Below, piece after piece: positions 1 to 8,118 of a stretch of DNA of 63,680 bases. The notes under the pieces were generated by a model, which was given only the letters and a program-made list of their open reading frames with translations, made no database searches and had not been told where the DNA came from. Each line of letters opens with the position of its first letter. The first letter of the stretch is position 1. The translations under genes were made by a program, and so were the position numbers. This DNA is from WGAB01 sp964406105. Lineage in GTDB: Bacteria; Hydrothermota; Hydrothermia; WGAB01. The stretch is from contig CAYOQK010000015.1 of NCBI GenBank assembly GCA_964406105.1, positions 1 through 63,680 on the forward strand, read 5' to 3'.

Positions 1-1715
1 GCCCGATACGCCCAATAGGAAAGGGATCTCGGAGGACGAGGGAACCATTGGGAGGGCAAGAGACCCTGCCATGCTTCGGGCAAGGTAGAAAGCGGCGGAG
101 CGAAGGAACGGTGAAGGACCCGTGATACCAGAGGACGAGCCCACCCCCCTTTATCGGAACGGTACAAGTGGGTGGCAGGCACATCGCCGTGGAAGGCGCG
201 GCGAAGCAGCTTCTTCATGCCTCCCCCCACCAACTCCTGGGGATGCAGGGAAAACACCAGCTCAAACACCTCCCGTTGGAAAAAGGGGAACGATCGCCGG
301 ATGCCGAATCGGCTGGCCACTTCCCAGTTCATCACCACGAATCCCTCCGAGAGCTGGATTTCCAGGAACAGGTATCTCCAGGGTTTGGGATCCTGCAGAA
401 GGGTTGACCTTAGGAGATGGACCCACTCGCGGAACTCCTCTCGCACCCTGGGATCAAAGATCTCCATGGGCTCACCGGTGGGAGCGCGTTCCAGAAGGAA
501 CTCCGGCAGCGGTAGAGGGGGCTTTCGCCGAAGAAAGCGGGCCCGAAGCCGCGCCCAGAGGAGGATCTCGCGGGGAGTCCTCCGGAGTTCAGGTAGGGCG
601 CGAAGCAACTGCCAGAGGGACAGTTGGTGGGCCCAGTCGGGGTAGGTGAACACCTGTCCGGCTACGTGGTCCGCAAACTCGCCCCCCAAGAGCACCCGCA
701 CGGGCCTTTGCCGATGGACCCGGGGCAGGGCACAGAGGGCAGGATGCACCACATGGAAGGCCAATCGTGGGCCTTGGCGCCAAAAGCGAGGAAGACCCTC
801 CTCGGTTAAGGGCTCTTCCCAAGCCTGAACCACTCCGTAGCGATCCCGCAAGGATCGGATATGCGTCACCTCCCGCCAGTGGGCATCGGGCATCTGGGGT
901 GGGGGCACCATGGACCAGGTGGCCATTGGGCGTCGCAGCACCCCAGCCGCCAAGGCCAGGAGCGTGGAGGAATCCACACCTCCGCTCAAGGTGAGGAGAT
1001 TCCCACCCCGCGGGTCCAGGTCCCGCTCCAGGTGCCTTAGGATGATCTGTCGGAACCGCTGGGCGTGCTCCTCCCGGTGCTGGCGGGAAGGGTACCGCAG
1101 AGTAGTGGGACGAGGATCCCAGTACCGCTGAAGGTGAATGCCGGAGCCAGGCGTAAACCGGAGAACGTGGCCCTGGGGCAGGAGGCGGATCCCTTGGAAA
1201 AAGGTTCTTCCCTCGGGAAAGGCGGTCCATCCAGCGATCCACAGGGCATTGGGCAGGGGGTCTAAGGGGGGCAGGTGGGGGAGAAAGCGGAGGAGATCAT
1301 GCAAACGGCTGGCCAACCAGAATCCCTCTGGACGTTCGGCATAGTACACGGGCACCAGCCCGCCCACCGACCGCACAGCTACCACACTTCCTGAGGGCTG
1401 GAACCGAAGCAGGCCGAAGTCCCCAGGCACTTGGGCCAGATCCTGCGGCTTCTCCTCCAGGAGGCGAAGAAGGGTCTGGGACCCTTCCGGACCCAAGGAC
1501 CGCGACAGGTGGTCCCCCCCTTCAAAGACGAACAGGCCGGGAACCCGGTGTTCTTCGCTCTCCGGTAAAGGGGCCCATGCCAAAAGCCAGGAAGGCGCGG
1601 GTTCCAACACTTCCGAGAAGATCTGGGAGGTGCGCAGGGCTTCTTTCAGAGATTGCCGATCCTGGGGGTTTTCCATCCGTACTGCCAGGAAATTCGCCAG
1701 CGGAGGTCGTTTCAT
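1..1715 (-). CDS. Asparagine-synthetase-like lasso cyclase homolog, 3' end cut by window edge
   Basis: The open frame starts at ATG 1715 and runs off the left edge (571 codons visible). The glutaminase-like N-terminal half (about residues 1-200) has Lys, not Cys, at position 2, so it cannot be a normal Ntn glutaminase. The synthetase half has the ATP-pyrophosphatase loop LSGGVDSSTLLALAAG near residues 240-255. An Asn-synthetase fold without Cys2 next to PqqD-like and B2-like genes is the signature of the lasso-peptide macrolactam synthetase (McjC/C protein), which adenylates an Asp/Glu side chain and closes the ring. It overlaps the upstream kinase gene by ATGA, so translation is probably coupled. 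An ordinary asparagine synthase B paralog is less likely given the context. The C-terminus and anything downstream, including a possible precursor gene, are outside the window. Confidence 0.8.
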   Translation of the reverse strand, partial: MKRPPLANFLAVRMENPQDRQSLKEALRTSQIFSEVLEPAPSWLLAWAPLPESEEHRVPGLFVFEGGDHLSRSLGPEGSQTLLRLLEEKPQDLAQVPGDFGLLRFQPSGSVVAVRSVGGLVPVYYAERPEGFWLASRLHDLLRFLPHLPPLDPLPNALWIAGWTAFPEGRTFFQGIRLLPQGHVLRFTPGSGIHLQRYWDPRPTTLRYPSRQHREEHAQRFRQIILRHLERDLDPRGGNLLTLSGGVDSSTLLALAAGVLRRPMATWSMVPPPQMPDAHWREVTHIRSLRDRYGVVQAWEEPLTEEGLPRFWRQGPRLAFHVVHPALCALPRVHRQRPVRVLLGGEFADHVAGQVFTYPDWAHQLSLWQLLRALPELRRTPREILLWARLRARFLRRKPPLPLPEFLLERAPTGEPMEIFDPRVREEFREWVHLLRSTLLQDPKPWRYLFLEIQLSEGFVVMNWEVASRFGIRRSFPFFQREVFELVFSLHPQELVGGGMKKLLRRAFHGDVPATHLYRSDKGGWARPLVSRVLHRSFAPPLSTLPEAWQGLLPSQWFPRPPRSLSYWAYR

Positions 1716-2623
1716 GGTGCGAAGCGAGCCAGGATTTCCTGGACCACGTGGGGCAAGGCCTCCAGACGTCGGGGCACCTGGAGGTGCACCACGGGTACCC
1801 TCTGAACCAATTGGGCCAGTCGTTGGAGCCGTGCCTCAAGCAGTGCCTTGTCCTTTAGGGGCTTGAGTTTTACCGCACCCAGCAGGCGGAACAGGGCCTC
1901 ATGGGGGGAGAGGGGCCTGAACTCTGGACGGGTGACCGTTTCTGAAACCTGGGGTAGGAACAACACCCCCAGGGGTACGGGGTCAGAGATGCCGCCGTAG
2001 ATCACTTCCCAGCGGCCTTCAGCGATGGGCTTGGCAGGCAGCTCTGGAAAGGCAGCAACAACATCTTGACGGAGCCGAAGCCGACCGGTACCCGGCACTG
2101 CCCAGGCTTGGTCATCCCGGAATTGGAACCGCAGCAAGTCGTCGGTGATCAATCCAAAGCCCTGGGCACAGAAGGCTGCTGCCAAGGTGGTTTTCCCGGC
2201 CCCTGCATCACCAGCGAAAGCCAGGGCCTGGCCGAAGGTCTCCACGGCGCTGGCGTGGAGCACCCACTCCCCGGACAGGGTGAGCACCGTGGTGGGCACG
2301 CTTCCCACCAGCACTTGCCCCACGAGCGAAAGGGGTACACCCGCGTGGGGGATCACCCATACCTTGCGTAGGTCCCGTTGAAATTCCAGGGTGCAACAGT
2401 GTTCAAATCGCAGCCGGTACCCCCAGGGATGCTGCCATAGGGTGTACACCTGTCGGTGTCCCAAAGTGAGCTGGGCCAACACTCGGGCCCCGAAGGAGCC
2501 AAACCGCTCTTGGGATGAGCGGTAGAGGTCCACGTCCACAGGGGAGGAAGGGGCCAGGGGTGCAGGCAGGGGCACCTCTGATCGGAGGGTTAAACCGTAC
2601 ATCCGGTACCTTTGGCTACGCAT
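1712..2623 (-). CDS. HPr kinase-like (HprK-related) protein of the lasso-type cassette
   Basis: 303 residues. A Walker A loop GDAGAGKTTLA lies near residue 140, preceded by the HASAVE stretch typical of HprK-type P-loop kinases and followed by LITDDLLRF (DD motif, metal and base binding). The usual N-terminal HPr kinase domain is replaced by about 120 residues of unrelated sequence. HprK-like kinases in lasso clusters, such as paeninodin, are known to phosphorylate the precursor peptide at a C-terminal Ser; that role is inferred here from context only. The start ATG at 2623 overlaps the B2 stop by 8 bases, and the stop overlaps the cyclase start as ATGA. A second in-frame ATG at 2602 is possible. 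Confidence 0.8.
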   Translation of the reverse strand: MRSQRYRMYGLTLRSEVPLPAPLAPSSPVDVDLYRSSQERFGSFGARVLAQLTLGHRQVYTLWQHPWGYRLRFEHCCTLEFQRDLRKVWVIPHAGVPLSLVGQVLVGSVPTTVLTLSGEWVLHASAVETFGQALAFAGDAGAGKTTLAAAFCAQGFGLITDDLLRFQFRDDQAWAVPGTGRLRLRQDVVAAFPELPAKPIAEGRWEVIYGGISDPVPLGVLFLPQVSETVTRPEFRPLSPHEALFRLLGAVKLKPLKDKALLEARLQRLAQLVQRVPVVHLQVPRRLEALPHVVQEILARFAP

Positions 2624-3020
2624 GGAGATCTCCGGGAAAGCGTTGAAACTGGGCCGATCCTGGGCCGCCGAGGATCACCCGGCCTTCCAGCTCCAGCCAG
2701 GCGTGGGCCAGGATTTGCCCTGCTTCTCCTTGGGCCACGCCGATCTGGATCTGCGGCCGGAACCCACGCCGACGGAGCATGGCCCAAGCCACAAGGGCCT
2801 GCACCAGGCAGTTGCGGAACACCGGAACCCTTCGGCCCACCGCCTCCACAGCCCAAACCACTGGCCGAGGCCCAAAGGGCCAGGGTTGAGGGGTAGGGCG
2901 GACTCTGCGGTCCAGAATCCGCCGAGTTTGTCTCAAAGACCCCCAGGTCAAGAGGAGTTTTACGACCAAAGCCAGGGCCAGGGCTTCCAAAAACAGAACG
3001 CCCTTGCTCAACCACTTCAT
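2616..3020 (-). CDS. Lasso peptide biosynthesis B2-type transglutaminase-like protease
   Basis: 134 residues. A hydrophobic N-terminal segment (about residues 5-25) is followed by the conserved B2 core: NCLVQALVAWAMLRRRG with the catalytic Cys near residue 73, then AHAWLELEGRVI with the His about 37 residues later. The third triad residue, usually Asp, appears to be Glu in LELEG. The family cleaves the leader from a lasso precursor once the B1/RRE protein has bound it. It starts at ATG 3020, overlapping the PqqD-like gene as ATGA. Its short length matches stand-alone B2 proteins of split B1/B2 systems rather than fused McjB. Confidence 0.82.
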   Translation of the reverse strand: MKWLSKGVLFLEALALALVVKLLLTWGSLRQTRRILDRRVRPTPQPWPFGPRPVVWAVEAVGRRVPVFRNCLVQALVAWAMLRRRGFRPQIQIGVAQGEAGQILAHAWLELEGRVILGGPGSAQFQRFPGDLHA

Positions 3021-3298
3021 AGAAGACGGATCAAGCCCTGTTCCAAGAGTTGCTGGAGGAAATGGAGCACATCCCGCTCCAGCCGAGGCCGTTCCACATC
3101 AAACTCCTGTTCCAACAGGTGGATCACTTCTGAAACACGGCGCGGCTGGCGGATGAGTTGCCAGATTCGGGAGGCCACGGGGTTTAACCGCAGGTACTCC
3201 TCGGCCTGGAGGTCCAGCACCACGGTTTCCTCTCCCAGCGGGGTGGAAACCTGATGGGACGCTTGCACTACTTGGCTTTCCAACGTTATGGCTCTCAT
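3017..3298 (-). CDS. PqqD-family RiPP recognition element (lasso B1-like)
   Basis: 93 residues, counted from ATG 3298, which has AGAGGAAA just upstream; an in-frame upstream start at 3337 lacks such a site. The sequence has the PqqD/B1 pattern: a beta-hairpin (VVLDLQAEEYLRLN), then SRIWQLI, then a helical half ending LLEQGLIRL. These small winged-helix proteins bind the leader of a RiPP precursor and deliver it to the protease. A 54-base gap separates it from the outer-membrane barrel gene upstream. That gap is too short for a precursor gene, so the peptide this protein binds is not visible here. Confidence 0.8.
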   Translation of the reverse strand: MRAITLESQVVQASHQVSTPLGEETVVLDLQAEEYLRLNPVASRIWQLIRQPRRVSEVIHLLEQEFDVERPRLERDVLHFLQQLLEQGLIRLL

Positions 3299-3352
3299 TG
3301 GGTTTCCTCTACCTCGGCGCTCGGGGCGGTGTTTCAACTCCGGCTTAGGCGA

Positions 3353-4471
3353 TCAGCGGCGGTACAGCAGGCCGAGGGTCACGCGGGTGAGCACCTCCCG
3401 CAGGGTAAAGGCCTGGGGATCCTGGGTTTGAAAGGCCACCCATTGGCTGTACTGGGCGGGTTGGAGGCTTAAGCCCAATTGGCCGTACAGGCCGGTGCCC
3501 AGCACCTGCTGCACGCCGAAGGTGTACTGGGGCACCCAGAGTTTTCGGCTCTCTAAGCGACGCAGGCTGGCCCCCAAGGAGAAGCGGGTGCCCAGCGGCA
3601 AGTCGTGGGAAACACCCAGGGCAAACACCCATCGGGTAAACAGGGAATCCTCCGTTGCAAAATGGGCCTCTCGCCGCACAGCAAAGGCAATCCGCGAGGG
3701 GACCTTCAGCAGAGGCACCAATTCCACCGCCAAATCGGTTTCCCGGGGCACCCAGGCATTCGGGCTCTCATCGGCCCACACCTGGCCCAGGCTTTGGCTG
3801 ACCCCGAGTTTCAGTCGGTATCCCACGCGATAGGTGAGGCCCACCACGGCATCAAACCCGCTAAAACTCCACGACCGTTCCACCGTTTCCCGTCCGCCAT
3901 CGGCGGTCCAGTGATCGGAGCGTTGCCCTCGGGTTCCGGCGAGGTACCGGAGGCCCAACCCCAGGCTGACGGGCCCAGCGGCGTATGCTACCGACACTTG
4001 ATACCGGCCCAGGTTCCCCGTGCCTTCTTCGGTAAAGCCTTCCACTTCGGTATAGGCATCCAAGCGAACCACCCGGCTCATCTGGTAGGAGAAGTCGCGG
4101 ACAGGGTCGTAGGAAACGCCAAAGCCCCACCGTCCGGTGCTATAGGCCAGGCTCAGGAACTCCACCCCCAAGGTGCTGTGGGTAGAGGCGTAGAGGGTGG
4201 CTTCGCCGATGGTTTGGTCAAATCGGTCGTACACGTAGGTGAGCCAGGTTTCTCGGTACACTTGGTACCCGAGGTCGGCTTGCAGGAACCATCCCCTTCG
4301 GGTGGTCAGGGCCGCCGGGTTTTTGGTGTGCAATTCAGGGTCAAAGAACAAGGCCCCGGCCATTCCGCGATCGTAGGCCGAAAGGGCCCGATGGTAGTCT
4401 CCTCCGGCCAGCCAGGCCTCTGAACGAGTAAAGCCTGAAAGGAAAAGGGTTGCGAGGAGCCAGGCCGTCAT
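3353..4471 (-). CDS. Outer-membrane beta-barrel protein (FadL/PorV-like)
   Basis: 372 residues starting at ATG 4471 (ATGA overlap with the lspA stop). A signal peptide (TAWLLATLFLSGFTRSEA) is followed by alternating hydrophobic beta-strand sequence rich in Tyr, Trp and Gly. An N-terminal NPAAL segment recalls the NPAGL of PorV/UPF0164-type barrels, and the C-terminus is short and aromatic/basic (GLLYRR). No catalytic motif is seen and the specific function is unknown. It lies between lspA and the lasso-type genes in one unidirectional, tightly packed run. Whether it takes part in peptide export cannot be told from sequence. Confidence 0.7.
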   Translation of the reverse strand: MTAWLLATLFLSGFTRSEAWLAGGDYHRALSAYDRGMAGALFFDPELHTKNPAALTTRRGWFLQADLGYQVYRETWLTYVYDRFDQTIGEATLYASTHSTLGVEFLSLAYSTGRWGFGVSYDPVRDFSYQMSRVVRLDAYTEVEGFTEEGTGNLGRYQVSVAYAAGPVSLGLGLRYLAGTRGQRSDHWTADGGRETVERSWSFSGFDAVVGLTYRVGYRLKLGVSQSLGQVWADESPNAWVPRETDLAVELVPLLKVPSRIAFAVRREAHFATEDSLFTRWVFALGVSHDLPLGTRFSLGASLRRLESRKLWVPQYTFGVQQVLGTGLYGQLGLSLQPAQYSQWVAFQTQDPQAFTLREVLTRVTLGLLYRR

Positions 4472-4965
4472 GATGTTTCTCCTTGTTGTTTTCTCCACAC
4501 GTAGAAGGTATGCAAAAGATACAGCACAATCCCCACGCTGATGGCCGCATCGGCCAGGTTGTACACGCCAGGCCACCGATACCTGCCGATTCCCATGTCC
4601 ACGAAGTCCACCACTTCTCCCCACCGCAATCGGTCCACGAGATTGCCCAAGGCGCCCCCCAGGAACAGGCCGTAGAGGAACAGCAGAAACCGACTTCGCT
4701 CCAGGAATACGAGGATCAAAAGCACCCCGATGGCCAGCAGAGTGAAGGTCAGGTACACGGCCCCGCTACCCAGGGAGATGCCGAACACGGCGTTAGGGTT
4801 TCGGATGTACACGAAGCGGAGCCAATCGTCCAGGACAGGCACGGGGTGTCCATAGGGCAGGTGGGCCATCACCCAGGCCTTGGAGGCCTGATCCAAGAGC
4901 AGAACCCCCAGAGCTGTAGCCAGGGTGAGGAGTTTAGGTTTCCAGGTGTCGGGCACAGGTGGCAC
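4468..4965 (-). CDS. lspA: Lipoprotein signal peptidase (signal peptidase II)
   Basis: 165 residues, inner-membrane aspartyl protease that removes signal peptides of diacylglyceryl-modified prolipoproteins. Seen: LLLDQASKAWV, IRNPNAVFGISLG, GNLVDRLRWGEVVDF with the first catalytic Asp, and NLADAAISVG with the second, on four predicted membrane helices. The start is GTG 4965, which overlaps the 3' end of the preceding zinc-finger gene by 32 bases; no later ATG/GTG/TTG before the first helix looks better. The lipoproteins encoded near 47-48 kb are plausible substrates. Confidence 0.95.
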   Translation of the reverse strand: MPPVPDTWKPKLLTLATALGVLLLDQASKAWVMAHLPYGHPVPVLDDWLRFVYIRNPNAVFGISLGSGAVYLTFTLLAIGVLLILVFLERSRFLLFLYGLFLGGALGNLVDRLRWGEVVDFVDMGIGRYRWPGVYNLADAAISVGIVLYLLHTFYVWRKQQGETS

Positions 4966-5281
4966 AGTATCGGGTATGGGGCAGGAGTTCCAGGCGTTCG
5001 GGTTCTATCACCTTGCCGCACCGTTCACAGTGGCCATAGGTGCGTTGCCGAATCCGGTCCAGGGCGGCTTCAATCTCCCGAAGCAGGTGCACCTCCTGCT
5101 CACTGAGCAGGGTTTCTATCTCTCGGTCCTGGTCCAGCTGGGCCAGGTCGGCCAGGTGATCGGAATAGTGCTTTTCGTTGTCCTCTTGGAGGCTGGCCAG
5201 CCGGCGGCGACGGGCTTCCATCCGGCGCAGGAGTTCGGCCCGGGCCTCCAAAAGCCTCTGCTCAAAGGGAGCCCACCTCAT
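4934..5281 (-). CDS. DksA/TraR-family zinc-finger protein
   Basis: 115 residues. A long charged helical N-terminal part (about 1-80, coiled-coil-like) is followed by a complete C4 zinc finger, CERCGKVI...YCATC, with spacing C-x2-C-x17-C-x2-C. DksA-type proteins bind in the RNA polymerase secondary channel. The acidic tip residues of true DksA are not clearly present, so DksA-like rather than DksA. It starts at ATG 5281 (ATGA overlap with the dnaN stop) and precedes lspA. Confidence 0.85.
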   Translation of the reverse strand: MRWAPFEQRLLEARAELLRRMEARRRRLASLQEDNEKHYSDHLADLAQLDQDREIETLLSEQEVHLLREIEAALDRIRQRTYGHCERCGKVIEPERLELLPHTRYCATCARHLET

Positions 5282-6384
5282 TCCAGTCGCAGGGGCATGG
5301 TGAGGTACAGGATCCCCTCGTCCTCCAGCGGAGTCGCAGGATCAATGCGTAGAGCCGAGGTGGGGGAGTACACCCGAACCATCACTTCTTCGTCGTCAAT
5401 GTGTCGCAGGATCTCCTGGAAAGACTGGGCATTGATGCCAATATCCATGGGTTCACCGATGTACCGGGCCTCCAGGGTTTCGGTTCCTTCGCCCACGCTG
5501 CTGGAGGTGGCTGTGAGTTCCACTTGCCCTTCCTTCAGACTCATGCGAACGAGGTACGTGGGGGGTTCAGCGACGATCATGAGCCGCCGGAGGGCTTGTT
5601 CCAGGGTTTCCCGTGCCACCTGGAGGACGTTGCCGTCCGGCCGCGGGATCACATCCTCGTAGTTGGCGTACGGGCCTTCAATCAACCGGGTGACCATCCG
5701 CGTGCCGTCCATCTCCAAGCCCCAGGTGGACTCGGCGAAGATTAGGCGTACGGGGTGTTCGCCGTCCTTTAACTTTTTCACGAACTCAAAGGCGTCTCGG
5801 GGCACAATGGCGTCGGCTTGGCCGGTGAAATCGGCGCTGGTCACCCGGTAAAAGGCCAATCGGTGGGAATCCGAGGCGACGAAACGCAGCTCCCCATCCC
5901 GCACCTGTACCAGAATTCCGTTGAGGTACGGGCGTGGGTCCTCTTTGGCTGCACAAAAGGTTACCACCTCATTGGCCTTCCGTAGGATCTCCAAGGGCAC
6001 CCGGAGAACCAACTGAGGATCCTTGACCTCCCGACGGGGCAGGTACTGGTCCGGGTCCAATCCCAGCAGATTGTACACACCAGAGCCCGTGTACACCTTG
6101 GCGTTGAAGCCTTGGCTTTCCACCTTCAAGATGCCTGCAGGCATGGAACTCACGATGCTGTCCAGGGTTTTCCCAGGCAGGGTGAGCCGGCCGTCTTCCT
6201 CTCCAGCGACCTCAATGGTTCGTTCTACGGAGAAGTCCAAGTTGGCTCCGTACATCAGGAGTTCTGAGCCTGTGAGCCCCAGGAACACGTTGTTCCGGAT
6301 CTCCGAGGTACTGGTACGGGGCAAGGCATACAGCACTTCCTGCAAGGCCTCGTGGAAGCGATCCCGTTCCACAGAAAAGCGCAT
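5278..6384 (-). CDS. dnaN: DNA polymerase III beta subunit (sliding clamp)
   Basis: 368 residues, the usual size of the clamp. The start at ATG 6384 is fixed by AAGGAGG seven bases upstream and by the typical N-terminus MRFSVERDRFHEALQEV. Recognisable clamp segments include NNVFLGLTGSELLMYGANLD, VPRDAFEFVKKL and the C-terminus ILYLTMPLRLE. It forms the ring dimer that tethers polymerase and recruits partners through QLxLF-type peptides. One such candidate peptide ends the EndoQ-like protein at 45833. It lies downstream of dnaA in the same direction and is translationally coupled to the zinc-finger gene. Confidence 0.96.
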   Translation of the reverse strand: MRFSVERDRFHEALQEVLYALPRTSTSEIRNNVFLGLTGSELLMYGANLDFSVERTIEVAGEEDGRLTLPGKTLDSIVSSMPAGILKVESQGFNAKVYTGSGVYNLLGLDPDQYLPRREVKDPQLVLRVPLEILRKANEVVTFCAAKEDPRPYLNGILVQVRDGELRFVASDSHRLAFYRVTSADFTGQADAIVPRDAFEFVKKLKDGEHPVRLIFAESTWGLEMDGTRMVTRLIEGPYANYEDVIPRPDGNVLQVARETLEQALRRLMIVAEPPTYLVRMSLKEGQVELTATSSSVGEGTETLEARYIGEPMDIGINAQSFQEILRHIDDEEVMVRVYSPTSALRIDPATPLEDEGILYLTMPLRLE

Positions 6385-6499
6385 GGTCCAAACCTCCTTT
6401 TCCAGCAAAGTTTCCCGGTGTGGGTTTAGAGTGTACGGGGAAAACCCAAAGATCCCCAAGGGTTCCAATAGGTTAGGGGCGTGGGAACAGGGTGGAAAA

Positions 6500-7870
6500 C
6501 TACAGGAGTCCCAGGTCGCGCCGGCATTTTTCCACTCGGTTTCGGAAGGTATCGTCGGTCTCCAGGAGCGAGAGGGCGGTGCGGTACCCGTGGATGACCG
6601 TGGAGTGGTCGCGTCCGCCCAACAGGGAGCCGATTTCCTTGAAGGGCAGTTCCAAGAACTCGTGGAGAAGGTACGCGGCGGCGTGGCGGGCACGCACCAC
6701 CGGGGCTCGGCGGGTTTTGCCGGTCAGGTCTCGCTGGCGGACCCGGAACACCTGAGCCACGGTTTGCAAGACCCGGGCTGGGGACGGCAGCTCGGCGGCC
6801 TGAGCCCACTCCGAGAGGATCTCCTGAACGGTGCTTTGGTTTAAGGGCGTGTGCACCAGGGTCACCATCGCCTGGAGTTTGTTGATCACCCCTTCCAGAT
6901 CGGCGAAGGTGCCCTGCACGTGCTCGGCGATGTAGGTGGCCAGCTGGGCCGAGAGATCCAGGCCCTTCTCTCGGGCCAGCTGCAAGAGGAACCGTTTTCG
7001 GGTTTCCAGGTCGGGCGGATGGATTTCCACCACGAGGCCGGCGCGGAGCCGAGAGAGCAGGGCCCGGTCCAGCCCACGGATCTTTTGGGGGGGCTTTTGG
7101 GAGGCTACTACGATGCGTTTCCCCGCCAGATCTAAGGCGTTGAAGGTGTACACCAGCTCCTCTTGGAGCATCCGCATGTTCTTGTTTTGGAGGAAGTGGA
7201 GATCGTCCAACAGGAGCACGTCCAGGGAGCGGTACCGACGCTTGAAGTCCTCCATGCGGTGGTGATCCAAGGCCTTGAACATCTGGTGAAGGAAGGTTTC
7301 GGTGGTCACGTAGAGCACACGGGCCTCAGGGTAGCGTTGCAGGATAGCGTTTCCCAAGGCGTGGAGCAGATGGCTCTTGCCCACCCCGGGTTGGCCGTAG
7401 AGCACCAAGGGATTGTACTGGCCGCCAAAGGGCTTGCGGGCCACCGCTTGGGCGGCGGTAAAGGCCAACTGATTGCCTGGGCCCACAACGAAGTTCTCAA
7501 AGCGGGCCCCTACCAAAAGGCCGTTGCGTCGCCGCTCGGTGCCCAGCACCAATTGGTGCGTGGGTTCCTCCGAGGGGCTCGGTGGAGCAACGACCCGCTC
7601 CTCCGTGTCAAACCGCACCTTGAGCCGAGGGTGTTCCGCTCGGGCCGCCTTTTGGATGATGTCGTGGTAATGATTCTGGAGCCATTCCAGGTAAAACGGA
7701 TGGGGGACCAACACCAGCAGGGTATTCCCCTCCAAGTGAAACCCCTGGGTTTTGTTGAGCCAGGTACGAAAGGCTTGGGGCGGAATTTCTTTTTTTAAGC
7801 GTTCCAGAATCCGCTGCCAGAGAAGCCGAGCATCCTGCTGTGTTGTCCTGCTGTTCTCCCGAGGAGTCAT
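6500..7870 (-). CDS. dnaA: Chromosomal replication initiator DnaA
   Basis: 456 residues with all DnaA domains: N-terminal domain I (LWQRILERLKKEIPPQAFRTWL), AAA+ domain with Walker A GQPGVGKSHLLHALGN and Walker B VLLLDDLHFL, and C-terminal DnaA-box-binding helix-turn-helix with GGRDHSTVIHGYR. It starts at ATG 7870 with AAAGGGGG upstream. It heads the dnaA-dnaN gene pair; the 115-base spacer to dnaN has no gene. A promoter is readable upstream at 7917-7946. Confidence 0.97.
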   Translation of the reverse strand: MTPRENSRTTQQDARLLWQRILERLKKEIPPQAFRTWLNKTQGFHLEGNTLLVLVPHPFYLEWLQNHYHDIIQKAARAEHPRLKVRFDTEERVVAPPSPSEEPTHQLVLGTERRRNGLLVGARFENFVVGPGNQLAFTAAQAVARKPFGGQYNPLVLYGQPGVGKSHLLHALGNAILQRYPEARVLYVTTETFLHQMFKALDHHRMEDFKRRYRSLDVLLLDDLHFLQNKNMRMLQEELVYTFNALDLAGKRIVVASQKPPQKIRGLDRALLSRLRAGLVVEIHPPDLETRKRFLLQLAREKGLDLSAQLATYIAEHVQGTFADLEGVINKLQAMVTLVHTPLNQSTVQEILSEWAQAAELPSPARVLQTVAQVFRVRQRDLTGKTRRAPVVRARHAAAYLLHEFLELPFKEIGSLLGGRDHSTVIHGYRTALSLLETDDTFRNRVEKCRRDLGLL

Positions 7871-8118
7871 GTATCCCCCTTTCCGAGGTTCAGGGCCAAC
7901 AGGGAAATGCGGCGGAAATATAACGACCTCAGAACCGCCTCGTCAACTGCCAGGCTAACACCCTGAAAATCAACGGGAACCCCTGGTGGGTGCAGGGACC
8001 AGAGATGTGGAAAACTCGGGGATGGTGGCCTTTGATCCCTTGGGGCCCAAGGGGACGAACCGCCTACCCTGGCAGAATCCCCCTCCTGTATCCTTAAGCC
8101 GTTCAGAAGGAGGTCCCT
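7871..8118. other. Divergent intergenic region between dnaA and the secreted subtilase; weak origin candidate
   Basis: This 248-base region has no gene. It holds the dnaA promoter, a plus-strand Shine-Dalgarno site (AGAAGGAGG) for the subtilase, and a single TGTGGAAAA (about 8006-8014), the reverse of the DnaA-box variant TTTTCCACA. A lone box, no obvious AT-rich unwinding region and no change of gene direction here argue against calling it oriC. Confidence 0.3.
7917..7946 (-). promoter_or_regulatory. Sigma-70-type promoter for dnaA
   Basis: On the minus strand, TTGACG (7946-7941) and TATATT (7922-7917) are separated by 18 bases, about 50 bases upstream of the dnaA ATG. Both boxes match the consensus well. 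This is sequence evidence only. Confidence 0.6.

Noticed and set aside
1522..1839. Independent small gene at the cyclase/kinase junction
   Set aside because: It is out of frame with both coupled genes and lacks a ribosome site. The ATGA overlap explains the region.
3254..3472. Small plus-strand frame near the PqqD-like gene as a lasso precursor
   Set aside because: It is antisense to two real genes, lacks a ribosome site and a leader/core pattern, and points away from the cassette.
6493..6537. Inverted pair of GTGGAAAA and TTTTCCAC near the dnaA 3' end
   Set aside because: Could be DnaA boxes, but part lies in the dnaA coding sequence and each deviates from the nine-base consensus. Too weak to annotate.
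7871..8118. oriC next to dnaA
   Set aside because: Only one good DnaA-box-like sequence (TGTGGAAAA), no clear AT-rich element, and genes on both sides continue mostly on the minus strand instead of diverging. Adjacency to dnaA alone is not enough.
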